Of a stretch of 64,000 nucleotides of DNA, positions 35,164-45,056 are shown piece after piece (position 1 is the first letter of the stretch; every line of letters begins with the position of its first letter). The translations under genes were made by a program, and so were the position numbers. The notes under the pieces are model-generated. The model searched no databases. It saw only the letters and a list, made by a program, of their open reading frames with translations, and was not told the DNA's origin. The stretch is from the NCBI GenBank assembly GCA_020636675.1, contig JACJXK010000010.1, positions 1 through 64,000 on the forward strand. The letters run 5' to 3'. Origin of the DNA: Prevotellaceae bacterium (GTDB lineage Bacteria > Bacteroidota > Bacteroidia > Bacteroidales > Paludibacteraceae).

Positions 35164-37326
35164 ATGAAATGTATTGAAACGTATGAGACGGGGTTGCTTT
35201 ATCACCATTATGCTAATACGGCATATCCTTTGACTCCTCAATCTTTTAAAGAGTACAGATTGGATGGAGATGAGAAAATTGACAAGTTTGTTCGTACAGA
35301 ATGGAAAAATGTGGACGAATTGTCGCTTTATATTCATGTTCCGTTCTGTAAGTCTCGATGCAAATTCTGTGAATATGTTGTACTTGATACCTGTGATGCG
35401 CAGTTAGAGGATGAGTATGTTGATTTGCTCCTGAAGGAGATGTCCATGTATGCTGAGATTCTTAAGGGAAAGAGGATTGTGGGATATGATTTAGGAGGAG
35501 GGACTCCAGCCAAATTGTCTGTTAGAAATCTGAAACGTCTTACAGACGCAGTTACATCTCTATTTTCATTTGCCGATAATGTGGTTTTCAGTGTGGAAAC
35601 GACACCTCTTGTGGCGGCACAAGAACCGGAGAAAATAAAAGCTCTTTTTGATATGGGGTATGCTCGCATCAGTATGGGAATTCAGACGGTTTCGGAAAAG
35701 TTGCTAGAGGAATTGGGCCGAGATGGATCTACTTCGTTGTATGAGAAGGCTATGCGTTCTATAAGAGATGCTGGTTACGAGCGTTTTAATATTGATCTGA
35801 TGTATGGCTTTTTGCATCAGACGGATGTCGATTTCAAAAATACGTTGAAATACGCAATCGGACTGAATCCTGAGTATATTACGCTATATAGGAACCGATA
35901 TAAAGGAACTAAGTTGGAATCCGAGGCAGGTGGCGTTTCAATTTACAAGGCACTCTACCAATATCGGATTGCGTACCGTTTGTTGACGGAGAATGGGTAT
36001 GAGGCCAACGTAGGTAAGAACACGTTTAGTAGGGTCCCTGAAGATTATGGTACGAGTGATTATCTGACCAAACGCGTTATATATGGTACCCCTTATGTGG
36101 GGATGGGGCTCGGTGCTCAGTCGTTCGGAATGAACTATTTGGCTTATAATTTGGGAGCTGCGGAAAAACGCATGGAGCGTTATAAGTCTGCAATTTTGGC
36201 AGGTAAACTGCCATTGCAGGATATTTATGATTTGCCGAAGGAGGAATCTATAGCTAAGATGGTTTCGGTGGCTTTCTATTTCGCGTTTGTTGATCTTAAT
36301 GCTTTCAAAAATCGGTTTGGTGTCGATTTTGAATCTTATTTTGCCGAAGAGATTGCTTTCGTAATCGAGAATGGATTGATGGAGAAAAAAGATGATAGAC
36401 TATATTTGACGGAACGGGGAGCTGATTTTATCAATGGTGTGATTCCATTGTTTTACTCGAAGCGCTCGAAGAAAGAACTAAATTATATTTTTGAGAAGAG
36501 ACATACGGATGGAAAGTCGGATGAAGAATTGTTTCTTGAGTCGTATGATATAAAGAATTATGAACAAGTGTCTGCGACTGTTGATGTCGCTGCTTTTGCT
36601 TTGCAGCCGCAAAAGACGGAGCAATATCGGCAAGATGATGTGCAGACGTTGTCTTTGTTGTTGGTGAAGCGTGGAGAACATCCGTATATGAATAAGTGGG
36701 CATTGCCGGGTGGCTTCTTAAGAGGTGACGAGAATATTAAGGATTGTGCTTATCGTGAAATTAGAGAGGAAACTGGTGTCGTCCCGAATGCTTTGATGCA
36801 GATAGGTACATTCAGTGAGCCTAATAGGGATCCGCGTGGTAGAATCATCTCCAATGCCTTTGTCTCAATCATGACAGATACTGTGACTGCCAGAGGCGGA
36901 GATGACGCCATAGATGCGAGGTGGTTTGATGTTGATTTTATAAGGAAGGATGGTAGGTTGTTATTGACACTTTCCTCTGGCGATCTGAAACTGACGGCAA
37001 CTTTGTATGAAACGCAGCATAAATTTGGCCAGTTTGAGTTCGAAATAGAGAAGAGCGACGGTTTGGCTTTCGACCATGCTAATATTATTGCTACTGCGCT
37101 ATCTGTGCTTCAGGTTAATATTGTCGATTTCGATATGATTTTCGATTTTATGCCGGAGAAGTTTACACTAGCGAGCTTGCAGAGAGTGCAGGAAACTATC
37201 TTGAATATTTCGATCCTGCCCGCAAATTTCAGGAGAAAGGCTTCTGCTTATATAGAGGAGACAAATGAATATACAGAAGGCTCCGGACATCGGCCGGCAC
37301 AACTTTTCCGAAAGAAAATGAAATAA
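35164..37326 (+). CDS. Radical SAM (HemN/HemW-like) - Nudix - NrtR-like winged-helix fusion
   Basis: A 720-residue protein. Residues about 50-450 are a HemN/HemW-type radical SAM enzyme: IHVPFCKSRCKFC has the 4Fe-4S Cys62, Cys66 and Cys69, followed by GGGTPAKL and RISMGIQTVSEKLLEELGR. A HemN-like C-terminal domain follows. Residues about 490-630 are a Nudix domain with a perfect Nudix box at 517-539 (GX5EX7REUXEEXGU). Residues about 635-720 match the NrtR winged helix (PEKFTLASLQR, NFRRKA, HRPAQLFRKK). NrtR-type proteins repress transcription and sense ADP-ribose-like ligands. Joining one to a radical SAM enzyme is unusual. I chose ATG 35164, after the palindrome, over TTG 35152 inside it. 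The radical SAM substrate is unknown. Confidence 0.85.
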   Translation: MKCIETYETGLLYHHYANTAYPLTPQSFKEYRLDGDEKIDKFVRTEWKNVDELSLYIHVPFCKSRCKFCEYVVLDTCDAQLEDEYVDLLLKEMSMYAEILKGKRIVGYDLGGGTPAKLSVRNLKRLTDAVTSLFSFADNVVFSVETTPLVAAQEPEKIKALFDMGYARISMGIQTVSEKLLEELGRDGSTSLYEKAMRSIRDAGYERFNIDLMYGFLHQTDVDFKNTLKYAIGLNPEYITLYRNRYKGTKLESEAGGVSIYKALYQYRIAYRLLTENGYEANVGKNTFSRVPEDYGTSDYLTKRVIYGTPYVGMGLGAQSFGMNYLAYNLGAAEKRMERYKSAILAGKLPLQDIYDLPKEESIAKMVSVAFYFAFVDLNAFKNRFGVDFESYFAEEIAFVIENGLMEKKDDRLYLTERGADFINGVIPLFYSKRSKKELNYIFEKRHTDGKSDEELFLESYDIKNYEQVSATVDVAAFALQPQKTEQYRQDDVQTLSLLLVKRGEHPYMNKWALPGGFLRGDENIKDCAYREIREETGVVPNALMQIGTFSEPNRDPRGRIISNAFVSIMTDTVTARGGDDAIDARWFDVDFIRKDGRLLLTLSSGDLKLTATLYETQHKFGQFEFEIEKSDGLAFDHANIIATALSVLQVNIVDFDMIFDFMPEKFTLASLQRVQETILNISILPANFRRKASAYIEETNEYTEGSGHRPAQLFRKKMK

Positions 37327-37404
37327 CGGGTTCATGAGAAGAGGGATGTGTCTTGCCTATTCTATTAATGCTATGTAGGATTTTTTGACGATTACCAAAA
37401 GAGG

Positions 37405-37439
37405 AAAAGCCAATCGGAATAGATTCCGGTTGGCTTTTT
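37405..37439. terminator. Bidirectional terminator
   Basis: 16-bp stem (37405-37420 with 37423-37438, one mismatch) with flanking A-run and T-run. It ends the fusion gene on the plus strand and the RND/PII unit on the minus strand. Confidence 0.8.
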
Positions 37440-37472
37440 GTAAGTAACTGAAAAATGAAAAAATGTGTTTTT

Positions 37473-37766
37473 TTAAATAGCCTGTTCTATGTTCCACACA
37501 AAGGCTCTTAGTCCTAGTTGCTCTGTTTCCAAATCCATCTCATGGAGGATTTTTAGGATAGAGTCAACTTTGTCGTCTTCTACCACACTGATGATAGCTG
37601 AGCACATAGATGGCCACGCATGGCTTCCGTAATGAGGGTCTCCCGTTTTGGATCCTCTGCCTTGAACCTGCTCCAAATAAGAGAATCCACGGCAGTTCAT
37701 CTTCTCAAGTGTGCTTATTATTCTTTCGTAATAAGCTTGGTCGAATGTTATTAATATTGATTTCAT
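37473..37766 (-). CDS. PII-like small regulatory protein
   Basis: A 97-residue protein with a ferredoxin-like PII fold pattern: MKSILITFDQAYYERIISTLEK as first strand and helix, the SYLEQVQGRGSK loop with GDPHYGSHAW, and a second strand-helix repeat (AIISVVEDDKVDSILKILHEMD) ending in LRAFVWNIE. PII-like proteins next to transporters usually bind small ligands and the transporter. No canonical T-loop Tyr uridylylation motif. It is the last gene of the efflux operon, 89 bases after the pump gene. ATG 37766 was chosen because the open frame upstream overlaps the pump gene. Confidence 0.75.
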   Translation of the reverse strand: MKSILITFDQAYYERIISTLEKMNCRGFSYLEQVQGRGSKTGDPHYGSHAWPSMCSAIISVVEDDKVDSILKILHEMDLETEQLGLRAFVWNIEQAI

Positions 37767-37799
37767 TGTAATCTTGTATTTGGACAAGTGTGGATCCGG

Positions 37800-37838
37800 A
37801 AGACTGCACATCGGAAAATCTCTTCCGATGGCAGTCTT
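37800..37838. other. Strong hairpin between the RND pump and PII-like genes
   Basis: AAGACTGC pairs with GCAGTCTT (37800-37807 with 37831-37838) and continues inward as CATCGGAA/TTCCGATG. No T-run follows on the minus strand. It may stabilise the upstream message or set the expression ratio of pump and PII-like protein. Confidence 0.6.
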
Positions 37839-37855
37839 TGGATTCTTCCACGTTG

Positions 37856-40800
37856 TTATGAGTTTAACTTTGCTAGTTTCTTTCGTGTATTCTTGACGCC
37901 GGTACCTGCAAATATGCAGTAGAGTACAGGAACCAATATCAACGTAAGGATGGTGGATATGGTCAGACCTCCGATAACGGAGATACCCATTGGACTCCAC
38001 ATCTCCGAACCTTCGCCCGTTCCGATGGCCATTGGCACCATACCAAGGATGGTGGTTAGCGTGGTCATAACGACCGGACGCAGACGTGATTTTCCTCCCA
38101 TCACCACGGAGCTGATGATGGACATTCCTCTCTCTCTGTTCAATGATATGTAGTCAATCAGCACAATACCATTCTTTACTACGATACCGATCAACAAGAT
38201 GCCTCCTAATAGGGACATTACGTTCAATGTCTGGTTGGTGAGGAACAGTGCGAGAATGATACCGGACAAAGCAAATGGAATGGAGAACATGATGATGAAC
38301 GGATATGTCAGTGATTCGAACTGGGCCGCCATTACGATGAACACCAAGATGATGATCAGGATGGCTAATGTTCCTAAGTCGCGGAAGGAGTCTTGCTGGT
38401 CTTCGTAAGATCCGGAAAGCTCTACGTTGATGCCATAAGGAATGTCCATGTTGGCAATCTTCTTTTGTGACTCGGCAACCACATCGCCCAATGCTGCGCC
38501 TGAAATTACGGCAGTCACCGTATTGACACGTTCGCGGTCTTTTCGTTGGATGTTAGGAGGTGTGCTTCGTTCCACCACTTTTCCTAAATCCTTTACTCGT
38601 ATGCCTTGACCTGCTGCGTTGTATATCAGAATGTTCTCGATGTCTTCGATAGACTGCCTATTCTCTGGGTCATACATGACTTTTATCTTGTATTCGTCGC
38701 CATCTTCGCGGTAATAAGAGGCAGTGGCTCCGCTGATGCGGTTTCTTAGATAATTGGCGGCTCCGGTGGTGTTGAGCCCGTGAAGTGCCAATTTCTCTCG
38801 GTCGAAATCTACCTGATATTCCGGTTGGTAGTCGGATCGGCTAATGCGGACTTCCGAACAGCCATTGACGGTCAACAACTCCTTCTTCAAATCTTGAGCC
38901 ACTTTGTCTGTCTCGGTGAAGTCGTAACCATAGATTTCGAAGTCGATGGTTGATTGGCCTCCCATTACGGAGTTACCACCTCCTAGCATTACCTGGTATT
39001 TCTTCAATTCGGGATATTGGTCCAGATCTTTACGCATCATGTCGCATATCTCAGCAAGACTACTTTCTCGGTCTTTTGGATCGCTCAGCCTGATGTTGTA
39101 ATTGACGATATGTGAGCCATTGTCGCTCATGGAGGCCCAAATGTTGTCGGAGCTTGCTTGTCCGGCAGTGTAACTGATTACATTTATCTCCGGATATTTT
39201 CTCACCCATTCGTCGTTTATCTTCTTTGCAAGGGCCTTACTCACCTCTGCTCTCGTTCCGATAGGAAGTTCGTAGGTGACCTTTATTCTGGAGTTGTCTT
39301 GTGTTGGGAAAAACTCGGAACCGATGTATTTTCCTAAGAACATACTGGCGACAAAGAAAACGATACAGCTTAAAAATACGGTGGCTCTATGCCTTACTGC
39401 CCAGTTGAGCATTTTTGAGTAGGTGCTGTCGAATTTGTCCAAGGCCTTCTCTACTGGACCGTAAATCGTAGTGAATATCTTGCTTTGTTTCCTCTGTAGT
39501 CTCAGCAGTTGCGAACATAGCATCGGAGTGAGGGTCAGGGCGCATATTGTGGATATGACCATGATGATACAAACCATCCAACCTAACTCCTTGAACAGAA
39601 CACCCGTCATGCCGGTAACCAGTGTGAGTGGGAAGAATACGGCGATCAATGTGAGCGTTGAGGCTACTACGGATACGGCCACCTCGTTGGTTCCGTGTAT
39701 GGCTGCCTGTTTAGGCTCGCTGCCTCGTTCTATGTGTGTCGTCACATTCTCCAATACCACGATGGCGTCATCCACTACCATACCGATGGCGATGGAAAGG
39801 GACGACAAGGAGATGATGTTCAGTGAACTTCCTGTCGCTGCCAAATAGATAAAGGATGCGATTAATGACAGCGGGATGGTGATGAGCACGATGACAGTGG
39901 CTCTCCATCTTCCTAAGAATAGGAATATGACCAGAGACACGAATATCATGGCGTCACGGATCGTGTCTGCCAAACTCTGGATGGTGTTTCGGATGTTGTC
40001 CGATGTGTCGACGATGATACCTAGCTTGACGTCGCTTGGCAAAGACTTTTGTAACTTAGGCAGTGCCTTCATTACCTTGTCCGAAATGTCGACGGAGTTG
40101 GCTCCTGATTGCTTTTGGATGACAATCATGGCTCCTTGTTCGCCGTTGTTGTAGGTCTCTTGCGCACGTTCTTCCACTGAATCGTCAATTTTGGCCACGT
40201 CGCTTAGGTAGATGTTTGCTCCGCTTTTGCTACCTACAACTATCTTTGCCATCTCCTTCGCATCTTTAAATTCTCCTTCCACACGGAGAGAGTAGGTCTG
40301 CGTACCGATGTCGAAAGTACCTCCGGGAACGTTCCTGTTCTCGGCTCCGATGATGGAGGAGATGCTCTCGACGGTGAGGTTGTAGGCCTCTAGTTTGACG
40401 GGGTTCACATATACGTGGATCTCGCGTTCTGGAGCTCCGGAAATGGAGACGGTACCCACACCCTTGATACGGGCAAGAGGGTTGACTACATTGTCGTCCA
40501 GAATCTTGTATAGTGCGGGCAAGCTCTCTTTTGCTTTGACAGACAGTAGAACCACGGGAATCATGTCCGTACTGAACTTGAATAGTATGGGCTTCTCTGC
40601 TCCGTCTGGCAAAGTGGTGACCATGTCCAGTTTGTCTCGGACGTCATTGGTCTTGACGTCTATGTCATTGCCGTACTCAAACTCCAATGTGATGATGGAG
40701 TAGTTTTCGTAAGATTTTGAAGTGATGTGTTTCAAGTCACTTACGGAGTTCAACGTATTCTCGAGCGGACGAGTGATGTTATTCTCTATGTCCGATGCGC

Positions 40801-40963
40801 TTGCACCTGCGTATGAGGTCATCACCATGATGGTGTTTGACTCAATGTCCGGATACAAGTCGATAGGTAATTTTGATAATGAAAACAGACCCATAATCAC
40901 CACTGCAAGAAAGCAGAGGGATGTCATGACTGGCCGTTTTACTGCACCTTCATATAAACTCAT
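37856..40963 (-). CDS. RND multidrug efflux pump, inner-membrane subunit
   Basis: A 1035-residue AcrB/MexB-type proton-driven pump. Twelve membrane helices and two large periplasmic loops are apparent. The helix 4 proton-relay Asp pair is in GMVVDDAIVVLENV, and HAE1-type motifs such as LPIDLYPDIE at the start, GSEFFPTQDNSRI in the second half and ALSGIILALF near the end are present. It belongs with the adaptor and outer-membrane channel genes immediately upstream and is probably repressed by the TetR protein. Start ATG 40963. Confidence 0.96.
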   Translation of the reverse strand: MSLYEGAVKRPVMTSLCFLAVVIMGLFSLSKLPIDLYPDIESNTIMVMTSYAGASASDIENNITRPLENTLNSVSDLKHITSKSYENYSIITLEFEYGNDIDVKTNDVRDKLDMVTTLPDGAEKPILFKFSTDMIPVVLLSVKAKESLPALYKILDDNVVNPLARIKGVGTVSISGAPEREIHVYVNPVKLEAYNLTVESISSIIGAENRNVPGGTFDIGTQTYSLRVEGEFKDAKEMAKIVVGSKSGANIYLSDVAKIDDSVEERAQETYNNGEQGAMIVIQKQSGANSVDISDKVMKALPKLQKSLPSDVKLGIIVDTSDNIRNTIQSLADTIRDAMIFVSLVIFLFLGRWRATVIVLITIPLSLIASFIYLAATGSSLNIISLSSLSIAIGMVVDDAIVVLENVTTHIERGSEPKQAAIHGTNEVAVSVVASTLTLIAVFFPLTLVTGMTGVLFKELGWMVCIIMVISTICALTLTPMLCSQLLRLQRKQSKIFTTIYGPVEKALDKFDSTYSKMLNWAVRHRATVFLSCIVFFVASMFLGKYIGSEFFPTQDNSRIKVTYELPIGTRAEVSKALAKKINDEWVRKYPEINVISYTAGQASSDNIWASMSDNGSHIVNYNIRLSDPKDRESSLAEICDMMRKDLDQYPELKKYQVMLGGGNSVMGGQSTIDFEIYGYDFTETDKVAQDLKKELLTVNGCSEVRISRSDYQPEYQVDFDREKLALHGLNTTGAANYLRNRISGATASYYREDGDEYKIKVMYDPENRQSIEDIENILIYNAAGQGIRVKDLGKVVERSTPPNIQRKDRERVNTVTAVISGAALGDVVAESQKKIANMDIPYGINVELSGSYEDQQDSFRDLGTLAILIIILVFIVMAAQFESLTYPFIIMFSIPFALSGIILALFLTNQTLNVMSLLGGILLIGIVVKNGIVLIDYISLNRERGMSIISSVVMGGKSRLRPVVMTTLTTILGMVPMAIGTGEGSEMWSPMGISVIGGLTISTILTLILVPVLYCIFAGTGVKNTRKKLAKLNS

Positions 40964-41044
40964 ATTATTTGTTTTATAAAGTTCTTAATTTTTCGAATGA
41001 ATGATCCTTCTTTGTGGGTCTGCGCGTTTGGATGGAGTTCCCTG

Positions 41045-42082
41045 TTATCGGATAACCTCCACTTTGGCTCCGTCATTAAGTTTTGCTTGTCCTGACGTTA
41101 CGATGACAGCTCCGTTCTCGATGCCGGAGACCAATTCGTATTCGGCTCCCATCCTTCTTCCTAGCTCAACTTTGTCGTAAGATACGGTTCCGTCATTGTT
41201 ATATACATATATATAACGGTCGCCTGATCCTGCCCTTTTTACGATGGCGTTGTCCGGAACTACGATATGGTTCTTTGTCCCGAAGTTCATGGATACTCTG
41301 GCAAACATTCCCGGACGTATAGCTCCGTTGTTATTGGGAATGCTTATCTCAACAGGAAATGTTCTTGTCTTTTCGTCGATAGTAGGATATATCAGACTGA
41401 CTTTTCCTGGAAACTTCTTGTCTCCGAAGACGTCTGTCGTCACGTCTACCTTCATGCCGTTCTTGATGTTGGTGAAGTAGCTCTCCGAGACGTTGATGAG
41501 AATCTTCACCGGACGAATCTGCATGATGGTTAAGATTGGCGTGGCTGTGTTGGAATAAAGGTCTCCGCTGTCGAAGTTTCTTGCAGTGACAACTCCGTTG
41601 ATCGGACTCCTTAGGTTGGCGTTGTCCAACAGATTCTGATAAGAAGCCTTAGCTACGTCTAGTTGTGTCTTTAGTTGGTCTACCGCCTGTTGTGATGCAC
41701 CTCCTGCTTTCCGGAGTTCCTCCGTACGGTTGTATTGCAGCTCGATGTTGGCGAGTTGGGCCTTTTGGTTGATCAGCGAGGTGGGATCCATCTTTACCAG
41801 GAGTTGTCCCTTCTGTACCGTCTGTCCTACCTCGGTCATGATGTCCATGATTCGGCCGGGAGAGGTGGGCGCAATGTTGTTTTTGATTTCGGGTTCTACT
41901 GTTGCTGTAAACTCGTAGGTCTGTTCTACGGGTTGTAGTTTCACGGTGTCGACCTTTACCTTGAATACATTTACCACTGTGCTGTCTTTAGCTCCTTGCT
42001 CGTTAGACTCTGAGCTGCTGTTGCAGGCTGACAATGTGGCGATAGCTATCGCCAAACAGCCGAATTGTTTTACTTTTTTCAT
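41045..42082 (-). CDS. RND efflux periplasmic adaptor (membrane fusion protein)
   Basis: A 345-residue lipoprotein-like adaptor. The signal sequence ends in a lipobox-type LSAC (Cys20). A barrel-sandwich (lipoyl) hybrid domain (GRIMDIMTEVGQTVQKGQLLVKMD and its partner NLRSPINGVVTARNFDSGD) brackets a coiled-coil hairpin (LANIELQYNRTEELRKAGGASQQAVDQLKTQL). A beta-barrel domain (GMKVDVTTDVFGDKKFPGKVSLI) follows. It links the pump to the TolC-like channel. 26 bases separate it from the upstream channel gene and 81 from the pump gene. Confidence 0.95.
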   Translation of the reverse strand: MKKVKQFGCLAIAIATLSACNSSSESNEQGAKDSTVVNVFKVKVDTVKLQPVEQTYEFTATVEPEIKNNIAPTSPGRIMDIMTEVGQTVQKGQLLVKMDPTSLINQKAQLANIELQYNRTEELRKAGGASQQAVDQLKTQLDVAKASYQNLLDNANLRSPINGVVTARNFDSGDLYSNTATPILTIMQIRPVKILINVSESYFTNIKNGMKVDVTTDVFGDKKFPGKVSLIYPTIDEKTRTFPVEISIPNNNGAIRPGMFARVSMNFGTKNHIVVPDNAIVKRAGSGDRYIYVYNNDGTVSYDKVELGRRMGAEYELVSGIENGAVIVTSGQAKLNDGAKVEVIR

Positions 42083-42108
42083 CGTATAATGTTTTTTTAT
42101 TGTCGGAA

Positions 42109-43476
42109 TTATTTGTTTAAATATTGATTATAAGCATTGCCCAGAACCTCGTTCAGAGAATTTTTGGCGATGATGTAGTTGTATATGGCCTGATAGTAGG
42201 AGAGACTTGCCTGTGTCAGCGAATTCTCCGAAGTAATCAGTTCCAAGGATGAGCCGGATCCAACTTCGTACCTTTTCTGTGATATGTTCAGACCCTTCTC
42301 TGCAAATGCCATGGCCTCTTTCGTCGATTCTATTTGATCTACCGCAACCTTTATATTGTCTATGCTGGACTGTAGCTGCATGCCAAGTTTGCGGCGGGTG
42401 TCTTCTTTTGTGTATTCAATCTCGTCCAAGGCAATTTGTGCTTGCTTCTGCTTGTAGTAGCGGGCACCGCCTTGAAATATAGGCCAGGAGAGTGTGATGC
42501 CTAGCGTTGAATAAGGATTGATCTGATAATCGGCGAACTTGAAGTTGTCGTTGAGGGATGTCCATTGATAGACGGCAGACAACGATAGGGTTGGGTACCA
42601 ACTCGCTTTCTGGAGCTTCAGCTGCCTTTCTAGTAAAGTGGTCGATATGTCGAGCAGTCTGATGTTTGGATTGTCCGTCAGTGTCGTGTCTACGGCGTTG
42701 ATGTCTACCGTCTCGAACGCATCTTTCGCATAGTCTCCCAACGTTCCTTCTACCTTTATCGGGTAGTTGGCGGGTAGGCTCATCAATACCTTTAGTTGTA
42801 GAAGAGCCAAGTCGATGCCGTTTTTTGTGGAGATGAGCGTAGGTTGTATGTTCCTTACCTGTACTTCGGCTTGTATGACGTCATATTCGGAAGTCAGGCC
42901 TTGCTCGTACCTCTTTTTCGTGATCCTCAAGTTCTCATTGGCGGTGTTGTAGCTGTCTTCTAAAACCTTATACGAATCTTGAGCGTTCATGATGGCGTAG
43001 TAGGCGGCAATGACAGTAGACACGTGCGAAATCTGAGAGCTGCGGGCAGTTTCTACCTTCTGCATGACAGACTCGGTGCTCAGTTTTATCGATTGCCACA
43101 ATGGCACGTTTATCAAAGGGAGTGATGCGCTGAATCCTGCGGCCCAGCTGTTGTCTGTGCCTATCTCCATGGTGTTGCCGGCAAAACTCATGGTCTGTTT
43201 CTTTAGTGTTCTGGTGTAACTGGCAGATGCGGCCACGGAAGGAAATAGTCCGGCTATCGCCTCTTTCTTCGCATAATTGGCTTTGGTTATGTCCATGCCG
43301 GCTACCTTGATGGTCGGATTCTGATCCAAGGCTATTGTTATGGCTTGGTCCAAATTCAGACGCAGCGTGTCTGTTGGAGCTTGGGAGGACAGTGAGTCCT
43401 GTCCGAAGACATTCATTTGCAGTAGCAGACACGTTGCTACAAACGAACTTTTTTTAATGAAATTACTTGTCTTCAT
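42109..43476 (-). CDS. TolC-like outer-membrane efflux channel
   Basis: A 455-residue protein with a signal peptide (cleavage after about residue 24, VFG-QDS). Two repeated helical-hairpin halves (LNLDQAITIALDQNPTIKVAGMDI, RYEQGLTSEYDVIQAEVQVRN, SQKRYEVGSGSSLELITSENSLTQA) form the trimeric channel with the beta-barrel strands between. I chose ATG 43476, which gives the signal peptide; the frame is open further upstream to 43596 across the gap to tetR. Second gene of the tetR-led efflux operon. Confidence 0.92.
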   Translation of the reverse strand: MKTSNFIKKSSFVATCLLLQMNVFGQDSLSSQAPTDTLRLNLDQAITIALDQNPTIKVAGMDITKANYAKKEAIAGLFPSVAASASYTRTLKKQTMSFAGNTMEIGTDNSWAAGFSASLPLINVPLWQSIKLSTESVMQKVETARSSQISHVSTVIAAYYAIMNAQDSYKVLEDSYNTANENLRITKKRYEQGLTSEYDVIQAEVQVRNIQPTLISTKNGIDLALLQLKVLMSLPANYPIKVEGTLGDYAKDAFETVDINAVDTTLTDNPNIRLLDISTTLLERQLKLQKASWYPTLSLSAVYQWTSLNDNFKFADYQINPYSTLGITLSWPIFQGGARYYKQKQAQIALDEIEYTKEDTRRKLGMQLQSSIDNIKVAVDQIESTKEAMAFAEKGLNISQKRYEVGSGSSLELITSENSLTQASLSYYQAIYNYIIAKNSLNEVLGNAYNQYLNK

Positions 43477-43520
43477 AAAAATGTTATCTGATTTTTTAAT
43501 TGTATTCTTTATTTCCAGTA

Positions 43521-44135
43521 TTATTTTTCCGACATTATCTTCTCCATCATCTCGATTCCCTTGCTGGTGGCGATGCCTCTGAAAAATATCAGGCACAAGG
43601 TCTTATATACCTCCATGAAGTGGGTTTTGCTGGTGTTGAATTGCTGTGCCGAGAATATTAGCTCCATCTCTTCCGCAAGGAGAAGGCTGAGGTTGTTCGG
43701 GTCAAAGTCTTTTACGATAAATCCTTCGTCCATGCCTTTCTTGAAAATCTCGGAGCTCTTTTTCAGATGAAGGGCTTTCGCCTTTTCTCTCTCTTTGTTT
43801 ATTTCTGGAAAATATTTCTTTATGTCTTCAATGAACTTTTTGTCGACACGCTGCATCCCTTCCAGATTTGCCTTGTATATTTTTAAGAGAGCTTCGAATG
43901 CGTTGCTTGATTCTGCGAATACCTTTCTCGACATGGATTTCTTCATCTCCTCGAAGAATGCCAAGCACTCTTTCACAAGGCTCTTCTTGTCCCGAAATAA
44001 TTCGTATAAGGTCCTTTTGGACATTCCCAACTGTTCTGCCAGCTCGTCCATAGTTATGCCCTTTATGCCATTGGAAGCAAACTTCCATGCTGCGTATTCT
44101 ATAACTCGTGCCCTTATTTCTGTTTCTGAACTCAT
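43521..44135 (-). CDS. TetR-family repressor of the efflux operon
   Basis: A 204-residue protein with an N-terminal TetR helix-turn-helix (residues about 10-57: IEYAAWKFASNGIKGITMDELAEQLGMSKRTLYELFRDK) and a helical ligand-binding domain without a recognisable ligand pocket. It is the first gene of the efflux operon and is likely autoregulating through the inverted repeat at 44224-44253. 44 bases separate it from the channel start. Confidence 0.9.
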   Translation of the reverse strand: MSSETEIRARVIEYAAWKFASNGIKGITMDELAEQLGMSKRTLYELFRDKKSLVKECLAFFEEMKKSMSRKVFAESSNAFEALLKIYKANLEGMQRVDKKFIEDIKKYFPEINKEREKAKALHLKKSSEIFKKGMDEGFIVKDFDPNNLSLLLAEEMELIFSAQQFNTSKTHFMEVYKTLCLIFFRGIATSKGIEMMEKIMSEK

Positions 44136-44223
44136 TTCTATATTCCTTGATTTCTTTGTTGGCTTTCCTCTCTTTTCTCTTTTGGAGATGCTTTCCCATT
44201 TTCAAGTGGATGCAAATTTAGGC

Positions 44224-44253
44224 AAAAAACTTTAGAAACTAAAAAAGTTTTTT
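44224..44253. promoter_or_regulatory. Inverted repeat upstream of tetR, possible operator
   Basis: AAAAAACTTT (44224-44233) and AAAGTTTTTT (44244-44253) are inverse arms around AGAAACTAAA, itself partly symmetrical. It lies about 90 bases before the tetR start, where a TetR operator is expected. Confidence 0.5.
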
Positions 44254-44533
44254 GTGTTTTCATGTTATTTAACACAGAACGGCTGGTTGTTTTCTCTCTT
44301 GTTAAGTAAGGTTATATATAATGGTCTAAAATTCATGAAATAAGGTCTGCTTTTTCTTTCGGGACGGTTGGTATAAGCCTAATTCATTCCCTGTTTCGAA
44401 TCGTGTGGGAATTGAAAGCATTTGCCTTTATGTCTGCAACCTGTATTTGTTAAAACGGTTCACATTAGTACAACCTATAGTTCTTCTCTTGACAATTTGA
44501 ATTTTTGAATATAGACTTTCTGTTTCGCTATTA

Positions 44534-44845
44534 GTGATTGTGAAAAAAAAACAACTTGGTGAAGTCGTTGCATTGTCGGCAAAATGCCACGTAGATTAAC
44601 GGACGGAAACTATACGATGGACGTTTTTTATCGTCCCTTTTCTTCGGTAGTCCGATAATTGCCTTTGGCCGCGGAGTAGGGGATGTGCGTGCCGCAGCGG
44701 GAAGAAACCTTTTTGTCCGAGGCAAGAGAGAATAAAAAAGGTTTTAGCGGAGGAACTTGTCGTACCTCTAGGAAAGCGGACAGCATCGCAGGTGCTACAA
44801 ATAGATAATGCCTACGGCATTTTGTCAAAGTCGTCATAATTTGAT
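44534..44845 (+). repeat. Intergenic repeat element, copy A (short form)
   Basis: Shares an extended, ordered block with 56499-56938: GATTGTG-AAAA left end, CCTTTGGCCGCGGAG (44662-44676), a CCTTTTT/AAAAAGG hairpin, GCGGAGG-AC, TACCTC, GCGGACAGC, and a right end GATAATGCCTACGGCATTTTGTCAAA. Internally it lacks about 100 bases present in copy B. Open frames in it are not conserved as protein. Same orientation as copy B, on the other side of the giant gene. Confidence 0.8.
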
Positions 44846-45056
44846 TTTTTTTTTGACAATTATTTAAATGAATTTTTTGGAAAATTCCAGCAAAACCGGA
44901 AAGTTTTAAAAAAAACGTTGTTTCTGATAAAATACTTTGAGGGATGCGAAAAAATGTATAATTTAATGGTTGTGAATTGAAGATGTTTGTGGGCTTGGCT
45001 ATATCCGGCTATCATTGACATCTCTCAATAAATGTAAAGAAATAGAGTGCTATTTC

